Below are positions 1-6,452 of a DNA stretch of 14,079 nucleotides, one piece after another. The number at the start of each line of letters is the position of its first letter. Position 1 is the first letter of the stretch. The notes under the pieces were generated by a model. The model did not search any database and was not told where the DNA came from. It saw nothing but the letters and a program-made list of their open reading frames with translations. Source of the stretch: Pseudomonadota bacterium (GTDB lineage: Bacteria; Pseudomonadota; Alphaproteobacteria; Rhizobiales; Beijerinckiaceae); NCBI GenBank assembly GCA_023423995.1, contig JAFAEL010000131.1, positions 1 through 14,079 on the forward strand. Direction: 5' to 3'. A program made the position numbers and the translations under genes.

Positions 1-733
1 CCTCGATGTCGATCCCGCCCTCGATCCAGTCCGAGCCCGTGATCCGGACCCCGAGCGCCACCTCGGGCGTGCAGACGGCCTTGACGGCATCGAACACGCG
101 CAGCGGAACCCGCATCCGGTTCTCCAGGCTGCCGCCATACTGGTCGGTCCGCTGGTTCGAGACGGCCGACAGGAACTGGTGGAGCAGGTAGCAGTGCGCG
201 GCATGCAGCTCGATCACCTCGAAGCCGAGCCGGATGGCCCGCTCGGCCGTCTCCGCGAAGGCGGCGACGATCCGCTCGATGTCCTCCTCGCTCGCCTCGC
301 GGGGCGTGTGCCAGTCATCCGCGAAGGCGAGCGCCGAGGCCGACACGGTTTCCCACGGATCGCCGTCCGGCCCGAGGGCCCGCCCGCCCTCCCAAGGCGC
401 CTGGGCGGATCCTTTCCGGCCCGCATGGGCGATCTGGACTCCGAGCTTGGCCGAGCCGTGCTTCCGGCAGAAGCCGAGGACGCGATGCAGCGCGGCCTCG
501 TTCTCGTCGTTGTAGAGCCCGAGATCGCCGTGGCTGATCCGGCCGATCTCCTCCACGGCGGTGGCCTCGAGCACGAGGAGCGCGGCTCCCGACATCGACA
601 GCGTCCCGAGATGGACCAGGTGCCAGTCGTTCGCGTCGCCATGGATGGCGCTGTACTGGCACATGGGCGAGATCACGATCCGGTTCGGGAACTCCTGGTT
701 CCCGAGCCTGATCGGCGAGAAAAGCTGGCTCAT
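1..733 (-). CDS. Old Yellow Enzyme-type NADH:flavin oxidoreductase (3' end missing)
   Basis: FMN-dependent oxidoreductase of the OYE family, YqjM-like class; such enzymes reduce activated C=C bonds (enones) using NAD(P)H. The gene runs off the left edge: 244 codons are present, about two thirds of the usual 340-370 residues. Visible landmarks: N-terminal LFSPIRLGN, active-site segment ISPMCQYS with Cys25 and Tyr27 (the YqjM-type Cys/Tyr pair), Gln100 in GVQIAHAGRKG, the substrate-binding His pair in HAAHCYLLHQFLS (His177, His180), and SNQRTDQYGGSLENR. The Gly usual after the second His is Cys181. The ATG at 733 is preceded by AGGAG (739-743) at 5 nt spacing. It is last in the visible part of a minus-strand run after the SDR gene (52-nt gap containing a hairpin-forming repeat). 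The family call is firm; the substrate is unknown. Confidence 0.9.
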   Translation of the reverse strand, partial: MSQLFSPIRLGNQEFPNRIVISPMCQYSAIHGDANDWHLVHLGTLSMSGAALLVLEATAVEEIGRISHGDLGLYNDENEAALHRVLGFCRKHGSAKLGVQIAHAGRKGSAQAPWEGGRALGPDGDPWETVSASALAFADDWHTPREASEEDIERIVAAFAETAERAIRLGFEVIELHAAHCYLLHQFLSAVSNQRTDQYGGSLENRMRVPLRVFDAVKAVCTPEVALGVRITGSDWIEGGIDIE

Positions 734-746
734 TGCGTCTCCTGGC

Positions 747-769
747 GAGCCGGCTCAGCGAGCCGGCTC
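747..769. repeat. Double 10-bp palindrome, potential 10-bp stem with 3-nt loop
   Basis: GAGCCGGCTC occurs at 747-756 and again at 760-769, separated by AGC. Each copy is its own reverse complement, so the pair can fold as two small cruciforms or as one perfect 10-bp hairpin with a 3-nt loop. It lies between the SDR stop and the OYE ribosome-binding site and has no following U-run. An intra-operon mRNA hairpin that attenuates or protects the transcript is possible; a classical terminator is less likely. Confidence 0.6.
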
Positions 770-785
770 CTTGGCGTTGTCCGGA

Positions 786-1532
786 TCAGATGCAGCGTCC
801 GCCATCGACCGCGAGGACCGTCCCGGTCACCATCTCCGCCTCGTCCGAGCAGAGGAAGAGGGCGGAGTTGGCGATGTCCTGCGGGGTCGAGAGCCGGCCC
901 CAGGGAATGGTGGCTCGGAAGGCAGCGCGCTTCTCGGGCGTGTCCTCGCCCATGAAGCTCGCGAGCAGCGGCGTCTCCCCCGCGACGGGTGCGATCGCGT
1001 TCACGCGGATCCTGTCGGGCGCGAGTTCCACCGCCATCGACTTCGACATCAGGTTCACGGCGCCCTTCGAGGCATTGTACCACGTCAGCCCCGGCCGCGG
1101 CCGGACGCCGGCCGTGGACCCGATGTTCAGGATCACCCCGCCCCCGCGCTGGCGGAAATGCGGCACGACCGAGAGCGCGAAGAGGTAGATCGACTTCACG
1201 TTGACGGCGAAGACGCGGTCGAACTCCGCCTCTCCGACATCCAGCATCGGCTGGTTGCGGTGCGTGGTCCCGGCATTGTTGACCAGGATGTCGAGCCCGC
1301 CGAGCGCGTCGATGGCCTTCCGGGTGACCTCGGCGACGTTCGCGCCATCGGCGACGTCGCAGCGGAACGCGAATGCCCCTGATCCGAGCGTCTCGGCCGC
1401 CTTCTGGGCGGCATCGCCGTTGATGTCGAGCAGCGCCACGCGCGCTCCCTCGCGAAGAAAGGTCTCCGCAATGCCGTAGCCGAAGCCCTGGGCGGCTCCG
1501 GTCACGATGGCGGTCTTGTTTTGAAGCCTCAA
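786..1532 (-). CDS. Short-chain dehydrogenase/reductase (SDR), classical type
   Basis: NAD(P)-dependent oxidoreductase with a Rossmann fold, 248 residues, the usual length for a classical SDR. Visible motifs: cofactor loop TGAAQGFG (residues 11-18), Asp36 at the end of the second strand (favours NAD(H) over NADP(H)), NNAG (85-88), Asn111, and the catalytic Ser139, Tyr152 and Lys156 (YNASK). The C-terminus VTGTVLAVDGG is typical. The start is TTG at 1532, supported by GGAGG at 1540-1544 with 7 nt spacing. It begins 24 nt after the ALDH stop on the same strand, so co-transcription is likely. A plausible role is alcohol/ketone interconversion feeding or drawing from the neighbouring ALDH substrate. 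Many SDRs look alike, so the substrate cannot be named. Confidence 0.92.
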   Translation of the reverse strand: MRLQNKTAIVTGAAQGFGYGIAETFLREGARVALLDINGDAAQKAAETLGSGAFAFRCDVADGANVAEVTRKAIDALGGLDILVNNAGTTHRNQPMLDVGEAEFDRVFAVNVKSIYLFALSVVPHFRQRGGGVILNIGSTAGVRPRPGLTWYNASKGAVNLMSKSMAVELAPDRIRVNAIAPVAGETPLLASFMGEDTPEKRAAFRATIPWGRLSTPQDIANSALFLCSDEAEMVTGTVLAVDGGRCI

Positions 1533-1539
1533 GGCAGTT

Positions 1540-1544
1540 CCTCC
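1540..1544 (-). promoter_or_regulatory. Ribosome-binding site fixing the TTG start of the SDR gene
   Basis: On the minus strand this reads GGAGG inside GGGGAGG, 7 nt before TTG at 1532. There is no ATG or GTG closer that would keep the TGxxxGxG cofactor loop, so this site decides the TTG start. Confidence 0.75.
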
Positions 1545-1556
1545 CCTTCGTGCAAC

Positions 1557-3032
1557 TTAGCCGTGGTTGAGCACGATCGTCTTCGAAGCCGAGAACTCGT
1601 ACAGAGCCTCGAAGCCCTTTTCACGACCGTGGCCGGACTTCTTCACTCCTCCGAACGGCAGCTCGATCCCGCCGCCCGCGCCGTACCCGTTCACGAAGAC
1701 CTGGCCGCAGCGCATGGCGCGCGCCACGCGCATCGAGCGTTTGGCGTCGTTCGTCCAAACCCCCGCGACGAGGCCGTACGGGGTGCCGTTGGCCAGCCGG
1801 ATCGCGTCCGCCTCGTCGTCGAAGGGCAGGAGCGACAGGACCGGCCCGAACACCTCCTCGCCGGCGAGGTCGTTGGCGCGCGGCACCGGGCCGAACAGCG
1901 CCGGTTTCACGTAGAAGCCCGCGGCGGGCGCGCCGTCGACGATCCGGCCCTCGGCCAGGACGGGCACGCCGGCATCGCGGGCGGCGGCGACGAACCGCTC
2001 CACCCGCGCCTTCTGGCCGGCATTGACCATCGGGCCGAGGTCGAGATCCCGGTCATGCGGGCCGGCCTGGACCTTGCCGAAGAGTTCGGCGACGCGCGCC
2101 GCCACCTCGTCGTAGGCGCGCCGCTCCACCAGCACGCGGCTTCCCGCCGAGCAGGTCTGGCCGCCATTCTGGATGATCGCCTTCACGAGCACGGGGGCCG
2201 CGGCCTCCAGGTCGGCATCCGCGAAGACGAGCTGGGGCGATTTTCCGCCGAGCTCGAGCGTGCAGCCGATGTGGTTGCGCGCCGCGGCAGCCTGGACGAG
2301 CGTGCCCACTTCGGGGCTGCCCGTGAACGAGACGAAATCGATGCCCGGATGGCCCGCGAGGGCGGCGCCCGCCTCCTCGCCGAGGCCGGATATGACGTTC
2401 AGGGCGCCTTCCGGGAACCCGACCTCCAGGGCGAGCTCGGCGATGCGGATCAGGCTGAGGCCCGCATCCTCGGCCGGCTTCGCCACGCAGGCATTGCCGC
2501 AGGCCAGCGAGGCGCCGACGGACCGGCCGAAGATCTGCATCGGGTAGTTCCAGGGCACGATATGCCCCGTGACACCGTGCGGATCGCGGATGACGGCGAC
2601 CGTGTAGCCGTTCAGGAAGGGGATGGTTTCCCCATGCAGCTTGTCGGCCGAGGTGCCGTAGAATTCGAAATAGCGCGCCGCCGCGACGGCATCCGCCCTC
2701 CCCTGGGACAGCGGCTTGCCCGTATCCCGGGACTCGAGCTCGCCGAGTTCGTCGGCGCGCGCCAGGATCGCCTCTCCGAGCCGGACCAGCAGGCGCCCGC
2801 GCTCCGTCGCGGTGAGGCGTCCCCAGGCGCCCTCGAAGGCGGCCCGCGCGACCCGGACGGCCAGATCCACCTCTCCCTGGCCGGAGCGCGCGATGGCGGC
2901 GAAGGGCAGGCCGTCGGACGGGCACAGCACGTCGAGCGTGCGCCCATCCGCGGCGCCACGGCGCTCGGCGCCGATCAGGTTCAGCCAGAGCGGCCGGGCT
3001 TGGGTGGCGATGCCGGGCGAAAGCTGGTTCAT
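1557..3032 (-). CDS. NAD(P)-dependent aldehyde dehydrogenase
   Basis: Oxidises an aldehyde to the carboxylic acid; soluble ALDH superfamily protein of 491 residues, normal family length. Visible: PWNYP with Asn162 (oxyanion), AKPAE with the cofactor Lys185, FTGSPEVG (237-244), the general base Glu260 in LELGGKSP, the nucleophile Cys294 in GGQTCSAGSR, and EEVFGPVLS plus PFGGVKKSGHGRE near the C-terminus. It resembles betaine-aldehyde or broad-range ALDHs, but the substrate is not readable. The frame stays open to 3197, but the ATG at 3032 is preferred: GGGGAGG sits 5 nt upstream and the extra 55 residues lack ALDH character. It is first in a minus-strand run with an SDR and an OYE enzyme, suggesting a catabolic operon for a carbonyl compound, and is divergent from the receiver gene at 3227. 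Confidence 0.93.
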   Translation of the reverse strand: MNQLSPGIATQARPLWLNLIGAERRGAADGRTLDVLCPSDGLPFAAIARSGQGEVDLAVRVARAAFEGAWGRLTATERGRLLVRLGEAILARADELGELESRDTGKPLSQGRADAVAAARYFEFYGTSADKLHGETIPFLNGYTVAVIRDPHGVTGHIVPWNYPMQIFGRSVGASLACGNACVAKPAEDAGLSLIRIAELALEVGFPEGALNVISGLGEEAGAALAGHPGIDFVSFTGSPEVGTLVQAAAARNHIGCTLELGGKSPQLVFADADLEAAAPVLVKAIIQNGGQTCSAGSRVLVERRAYDEVAARVAELFGKVQAGPHDRDLDLGPMVNAGQKARVERFVAAARDAGVPVLAEGRIVDGAPAAGFYVKPALFGPVPRANDLAGEEVFGPVLSLLPFDDEADAIRLANGTPYGLVAGVWTNDAKRSMRVARAMRCGQVFVNGYGAGGGIELPFGGVKKSGHGREKGFEALYEFSASKTIVLNHG

Positions 3033-3037
3033 GTGCG

Positions 3038-3044
3038 CCTCCCC
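3038..3044 (-). promoter_or_regulatory. Ribosome-binding site fixing the ALDH start
   Basis: GGGGAGG on the minus strand, 5 nt before the ATG at 3032. It is the reason for choosing this start over the longer open frame that begins at 3197. Confidence 0.75.
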
Positions 3045-3062
3045 GCGCTGCTGGACCGGGGC

Positions 3063-3091
3063 GTTCTGAGATCGATGGATCGGCGCGTCAA
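3063..3091 (-). promoter_or_regulatory. Possible sigma-70-type promoter for the ALDH-SDR-OYE run
   Basis: On the minus strand, TTGACG (3091-3086) is followed after 17 nt by CAGAAC (3068-3063). The -35 match is good and the -10 match poor, which is common in G+C-rich alphaproteobacteria. It lies about 30 nt upstream of the ALDH start. This is pattern matching only. Confidence 0.3.
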
Positions 3092-3226
3092 TGTCGGCCC
3101 GATCCTCCCGGGGTTGATCCGGGCAGCCGGATGCGGCACTTTGGCCTAAATCGGACAATGTCGGGGTAGCCGACCCGAGCCGGCAGAAGCTGGCCATCGC
3201 TTTCCGGGGGGCGCGGAGGCGGACCG

Positions 3227-3634
3227 ATGACGCATGCGCAGGAAGCGAGGCCCATCGCCCTGATCGTCGAAGACGACGCAGCCCAGCGCGAACTCGGCGC
3301 GGTGATGCTCGAGGAGTTCGACCTCGACGTCTTCAGGGTCGCCACGGCCGAAGACGCGATCGAGCGCCTCCGCGACAGCAGTGGAAAGGTGACGGTTGTC
3401 GTCGCGGACGTGAACCTGCCGGGGGCCATGGACGGGGTTTCGCTCGCGCGCAGCGTGTCGATCCTGTGGCCGGGAATCAGCGTCATCGTGACGTCCGGAA
3501 ACCCGGGCCAGCGCCTCAGCGATCTGCCGGATGGCTGCGTCTACGTCCCGAAGCCGTGGTGTCCTCTCGACATTGTGACCGCTGCCGAGCGGGCCGCGCG
3601 CTGCGGCCATTCCGTCCACGCCCTGCCCCTCTGA
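3227..3634 (+). CDS. Single-domain response regulator (receiver domain only)
   Basis: A 135-residue CheY-like receiver with no output domain; such proteins are phosphorylated by a histidine kinase and act by protein contact or as phosphate shuttles. All the key residues are present: acidic patch EDD (15-17), phospho-acceptor Asp61 in VVADVNLPG, the Thr89/Ser90 switch position in IVTSGNPG, and Lys109-Pro110 in VPKPW. It lacks the FATGUY-type sequence of SdrG-like general-stress regulators. The ATG has GGAGG at 3215-3219, 7 nt upstream. It is divergent from ALDH across 194 nt and followed by a 312-nt gap and a second receiver gene on the same strand. No kinase gene lies in the window, so the partner is unknown. 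Confidence 0.92.
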   Translation: MTHAQEARPIALIVEDDAAQRELGAVMLEEFDLDVFRVATAEDAIERLRDSSGKVTVVVADVNLPGAMDGVSLARSVSILWPGISVIVTSGNPGQRLSDLPDGCVYVPKPWCPLDIVTAAERAARCGHSVHALPL

Positions 3635-3720
3635 CCGCCTCGGCCGGGCCGCAAAACAAGCCCGAGAAGCGCGGTGCCCCAACAGGCAATGAGCGGCCGC
3701 GCCCGCGCGTAGCGCTGCCT

Positions 3721-3746
3721 TCCACAGCCGCTGCCCAGCCTGTGGA
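3721..3746. repeat. 7-bp inverted repeat with 12-nt spacer (possible operator)
   Basis: TCCACAG at 3721-3727 and its exact reverse complement CTGTGGA at 3740-3746, spaced by 12 nt. The right arm also sits in CTGTGGATA, close to a DnaA box on the other strand. The dyad geometry fits a dimeric DNA-binding protein; it could also be a weak RNA hairpin with a 12-nt loop. Confidence 0.45.
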
Positions 3747-3758
3747 TATTCCGTCGAA

Positions 3759-3782
3759 GTTGCAGTGGGGATCCTGTGCAAC
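3759..3782. repeat. 6-bp inverted repeat with 12-nt spacer (possible operator)
   Basis: GTTGCA at 3759-3764 and exact reverse complement TGCAAC at 3777-3782, spaced by 12 nt. It begins 12 nt after the previous dyad and has the same spacer length but different arm sequence, so the two would be read by different proteins or be coincidental. Confidence 0.4.
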
Positions 3783-3946
3783 ATCTCGGGTAGTATTGGT
3801 ACGGACCGGCGGTTCTTTACGAATCGTTAGAAATTGAGTGGTCGAGTTGAGAAATCGTCAACGATTGGAGCGATCGCCTGCGCCCTAGCTCATCCTAGCC
3901 GCCTGGCACCCGCATTGCTTCGAGCAAATGGTTTCGAGGTTCGACC

Positions 3947-4348
3947 GTGAGCAAACCAGTCACCGTTCTCCTCGTCGCGAACGATGGCCTGACCCGCCAG
4001 ATCACCGCGAACGGCCTCATCATGTACGGCTTCGAGCCCTTGCTCGCCCGGGACGGCGCCGAGGCCATGAAGATCCTGGAGGGCGAGCGCCGCATCAACG
4101 TCCTTGTGGTGGATGCCGATCTCGGTGGCGACGTGAGCGGCCTTGCCGTCGCGAAGGCCGCCCGCCTGATCCATCCGCGCATCGACGTGATCTATGCCTC
4201 GCGTGCTCCGCACCGCATTCCGGACGAGGCGAAGGTCAAGGGCGCACCGAGCATCCGCACGCCCTACCAGCCGCAGCAGATCGTCGGGATGATCGGCGAG
4301 CTGCGCTACCGCATGCCGGCCGAGGGCAGCGAACGCCGCGTCGCCTAG
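3947..4348 (+). CDS. Receiver-like single-domain protein with degenerate active site
   Basis: 133 residues with the CheY-like fold pattern (alternating strands VTVLLV, INVLVVDADL, DVIYAS) and no output domain. Asp56 occupies the phospho-acceptor position. However, the acidic patch usually EDD or DDD reads AND (Ala11, Asn12, Asp13), the switch Thr/Ser region is YAS (83-85), and the conserved Lys before Pro is Thr105 (RTPYQP). Loss of the Lys and part of the metal-binding patch suggests weak or phosphorylation-independent signalling. The start is GTG at 3947 with GAGG at 3936-3939, 7 nt upstream; the nearby ATG at 3928 is out of frame. It shares strand and size with the receiver at 3227 but is too diverged to be a simple tandem duplicate. 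It converges on the SGNH gene with 15 nt between stops. Confidence 0.82.
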   Translation: MSKPVTVLLVANDGLTRQITANGLIMYGFEPLLARDGAEAMKILEGERRINVLVVDADLGGDVSGLAVAKAARLIHPRIDVIYASRAPHRIPDEAKVKGAPSIRTPYQPQQIVGMIGELRYRMPAEGSERRVA

Positions 4349-4363
4349 AGCGGCGGCGGAACG

Positions 4364-5188
4364 CTACTTGGCGGCCGAGGGCTGCGGCGCAGGAGCAAGG
4401 ACCGCCTTGGGAAAGGCGCTGACCACCATGGCGCGGGCGATGTGCTCCGCCATGCAGCGATAGCCGAGATCGTTCAGGTCGGTCATGTCGATCGGATCGA
4501 TCTCGCCCCTCCGGCTCCGCTCGATCAGCTCCATGGCCGCGTAGCGCCGGACGAGCGGCACGTTCTCGGCGGCGGCCGCATTCCTCAGCGCGCCCCGGAT
4601 GGCGGCATAGTTCTCGTCCGCCGCGAGCTTCGGGTTGTACTGGAGCCCGACCAGGATCACGTCGACGCCGTGCTGCTTCAGCCAGCCGACCGTGTCCCGC
4701 AGGGATTGCTCGAATTCCTCCGCGGGCACCCGGGCCAGCGCATCATTCGTGCCGACCTGCCAGAGCACCACGTCGGGCTTCTCGAGGGCCACCAGCAGCT
4801 TCAGGCGCTCCGCCGTCAGCGAGGCGACCTCGCCTGAGACGCCGCGGTTCACCATCACGACGTTCACGCCCTTGAAGGCCTTCTCGAGGATGGCCTCGAT
4901 CTTCGCCTGGTAGTTCTTGGGCGCCCCCGACCCGCCTCCGACGGCGGAGGTGCCCATCGCCAGGACCCGCAACTCGCCCCGGCTCCGCAGCTTCTCGACC
5001 GTGCGCGGCAGCGGGGCCGAGGTCGAGATGTCGGCGCTGGGCGCCTCGCACAGGCGGCTGAGCTGGGGAGGCGGTGCGTCTGCCGTCTGCGCGCCGGCCG
5101 CGCTCGGGATCAGCAGGATCAGCTGCGCGCAGCCGGCGGCAAGGGCGAACTTCGCTCCTGAAGCCGTGCGCGCAACTCCGACAGCCAT
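4364..5188 (-). CDS. Exported SGNH/GDSL-hydrolase-like protein
   Basis: 274 residues. The N-terminus has a hydrophobic stretch ending at an AGA-Q site near residue 33, consistent with a Sec signal peptide and periplasmic location. SGNH blocks: I, LAMGTSAVGGGSG with the likely nucleophile Ser81 (GTS instead of GDS); II, NRGVSGE with Gly116; III, WQVGTNDA with Asn148. Block V would be DxxH just before DLGYR, but reads DMTD (234-237), so Asp237 stands where the catalytic His is expected. SGNH proteins are esterases or O-acyl transferases on sugars. The ATG at 5188 overlaps the end of the OpgC-like gene by 70 nt, implying translational coupling and a shared pathway such as glycan O-acylation. With the His missing it may be inactive, use a different dyad, or act as a binding subunit. 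Start-site SD is weak. Confidence 0.82.
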   Translation of the reverse strand: MAVGVARTASGAKFALAAGCAQLILLIPSAAGAQTADAPPPQLSRLCEAPSADISTSAPLPRTVEKLRSRGELRVLAMGTSAVGGGSGAPKNYQAKIEAILEKAFKGVNVVMVNRGVSGEVASLTAERLKLLVALEKPDVVLWQVGTNDALARVPAEEFEQSLRDTVGWLKQHGVDVILVGLQYNPKLAADENYAAIRGALRNAAAAENVPLVRRYAAMELIERSRRGEIDPIDMTDLNDLGYRCMAEHIARAMVVSAFPKAVLAPAPQPSAAK

Positions 5189-6234
5189 GCCGTGAACCCC
5201 AGAATAGCGATCCCGATCAATAGGATGGGGACCTCGACGATCATATCACTGCCAAAGGCGAAACGCAGAATCTGGCCCGCAATGCTCAGGAGCGAGCCGA
5301 CGCAGAACACGTTGAGCGAGTTCCGGCCCAGCATCGACAGGAACCGCCCGAGCGGCGGCGCATAGCGGATGATCAACGGGAAGCTGCCGCCGAAGGCCGC
5401 GACGAGCGCCAGGAAGTGGATCAGGCGAGCCGGCGTGTCGTAGGTCTTGTCGAACACGAAGAACAATGGCGGCCACGGCACCCGCGTCGGGTCGGGCGCC
5501 CAGCCCGTCTTCACGACAACGAGGCAGACCGCGAGCACGAGGCCGGCGACGATCCGGACCGCCAGACGATGCCGCCGCACGAGGATGCGGGCCGGCGTGG
5601 CGCGCCCGGCGAGAACGAAGCCGAGGACGAAGACGAGCTGCCAGGCGAGCGGGTTGAAGTACCAGCTTCCTTCCACCGGCCAGGTCGGGAAGTTGATCTC
5701 GAAGGCGAGCGCGCCCGCATAGAGGAGCAGCGACAGCGGGAGGACGAGGCCCGGCCGCACGTAATGAACGACCGCCAGCACGGGCGAGCCGAGCATCAGC
5801 GTCACATAGAGCGGGAGGATGTCGAAGAAGCCGAGCTGGTGGCTCAGCAGGACGAGCCCGACATGGGCCGGAACGGGATCCTGGAAGACCGCCGCCGCAT
5901 TGTGCCACTCGAGCAGCAGCGGATTCTCGAGGATGAGCGCCGCACTGGCGATCATGGCGATCGCGATCATCGTGATGAGGATCTGCGCGGCGTAGAGCGT
6001 CACGGCGCGCGCCCCGAGCCGCAGGACGAGCCGCCCGAGCCCGAGGTTCTCGCTGACGTTGTCCGCAAGGCGCCGCAGCGACCAGCCCGCCAGGAAGACG
6101 AAGAGCTCGGCCGAGTCCGAGAGCCCCAGATTCCGGTGCGTCAGCTGCTCGAAGCTGAAGCCCGGGATGTGGTTGATGAAGATCGTGACGAGAGCGAGCC
6201 CCCGCCAGAAATCGACCTCGTTCGCCTTTCGCAT
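5119..6234 (-). CDS. OpgC-like integral membrane acyltransferase
   Basis: 371 residues with around ten hydrophobic segments. It matches the OpgC family (related to acyltransferase_3): N-terminal VDFWRGLALVTIFINHIPG with the conserved Asp/Arg and His, then LGLSDSAELFVFLAGWSLRR, both hallmarks of OpgC proteins. Known OpgC members transfer succinyl groups to osmoregulated periplasmic glucans; whether this one does is not shown. The ATG at 6234 sits just before the conserved N-terminus. It is the first gene of a two-gene minus-strand unit with the SGNH gene overlapping its last 70 nt, echoing fused acyltransferase-SGNH systems that O-acylate surface glycans. It is divergent from crtE across 218 nt. 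Family call strong, substrate unknown. Confidence 0.87.
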   Translation of the reverse strand: MRKANEVDFWRGLALVTIFINHIPGFSFEQLTHRNLGLSDSAELFVFLAGWSLRRLADNVSENLGLGRLVLRLGARAVTLYAAQILITMIAIAMIASAALILENPLLLEWHNAAAVFQDPVPAHVGLVLLSHQLGFFDILPLYVTLMLGSPVLAVVHYVRPGLVLPLSLLLYAGALAFEINFPTWPVEGSWYFNPLAWQLVFVLGFVLAGRATPARILVRRHRLAVRIVAGLVLAVCLVVVKTGWAPDPTRVPWPPLFFVFDKTYDTPARLIHFLALVAAFGGSFPLIIRYAPPLGRFLSMLGRNSLNVFCVGSLLSIAGQILRFAFGSDMIVEVPILLIGIAILGFTAWLSELRARLQERSSPLPPAARS

Positions 6235-6265
6235 CCGCCCTGCCGCGCTTGGCCTCTTTTCACTG

Positions 6266-6328
6266 CCGGCATGCCGACCCCCGATGCCGGGAGGTTTGGC
6301 GTGCCCCCGGTTCGTTCACCACCGGCAT
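6266..6328. repeat. Repeated heptamer in the opgC-like/crtE intergenic region
   Basis: CCGGCAT at 6266-6272 pairs with ATGCCGG at 6284-6290 (11-nt spacer), and CCGGCAT recurs at 6322-6328. The region lies between two divergent operons, where operators are expected. The heptamer also occurs by chance in coding parts of the window, so the evidence is modest. Confidence 0.3.
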
Positions 6329-6378
6329 ATCATCGACCAGCGCCGGCGCCACCCGTTCACGTTTTCGAGGGTTGCCTT

Positions 6379-6388
6379 GCCAGCTGGC
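6379..6388. repeat. 10-bp perfect palindrome upstream of crtE
   Basis: GCCAGCTGGC is its own reverse complement and sits 64 nt before the crtE start, within TTGCCAGCTGGCGA. It could overlap a -35 element (TTGCCA), but no good -10 hexamer follows at the right distance. Confidence 0.3.
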
Positions 6389-6439
6389 GAGCCGGTGCCC
6401 ACCGTTCGACGCGGCAAAGTGCGGTCGATCTTTGGTCCC

Positions 6440-6447
6440 GGGAGGAG
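6440..6447 (+). promoter_or_regulatory. Ribosome-binding site fixing the TTG start of crtE
   Basis: GGGAGGAG with a 5-nt spacer before TTG at 6453. It is a much better placed site than GGAAGG (6511-6516), which is only 2 nt before the alternative ATG at 6519. Confidence 0.7.
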
Positions 6448-6452
6448 AGACG

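Larger units (their letters stand above)
3635..3946. other. 312-nt non-coding region between the two receiver genes
   Basis: No open frame here looks like a protein. The stretch from about 3785 to 3870 is visibly richer in A+T than its surroundings, as expected for a promoter and leader of the gene at 3947, but I could not place a convincing -35/-10 pair. It contains two inverted repeats with 12-nt spacers (3721-3746 and 3759-3782), a shorter one (GTTGA at 3846-3850 with TCAAC at 3858-3862) and a wider one (AATCGTT at 3822-3828 with AACGATT at 3860-3866). A small RNA or regulator binding sites are both possible. Confidence 0.5.

Noticed and set aside
1521..3149. Plus-strand 542-codon open frame
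   Set aside because: It is antisense to the ALDH gene, whose motifs are unmistakable; long opposite-strand frames are expected in G+C-rich DNA.
3033..3197. Extension of the ALDH by 55 residues
   Set aside because: The extra stretch has no ALDH similarity and GGGGAGG stands 5 nt before the ATG at 3032.
3721..3749. DnaA box / replication origin
   Set aside because: Only one near-match (8 of 9) to the DnaA box; no cluster of boxes, no A+T-rich unwinding element of suitable size and no dnaA, parAB or repABC genes.
6249..6452. Extension of CrtE by 68 residues at the N-terminus
   Set aside because: The extra sequence is not protein-like and has no ribosome-binding site; the strong SD at 6440 points to TTG at 6453.
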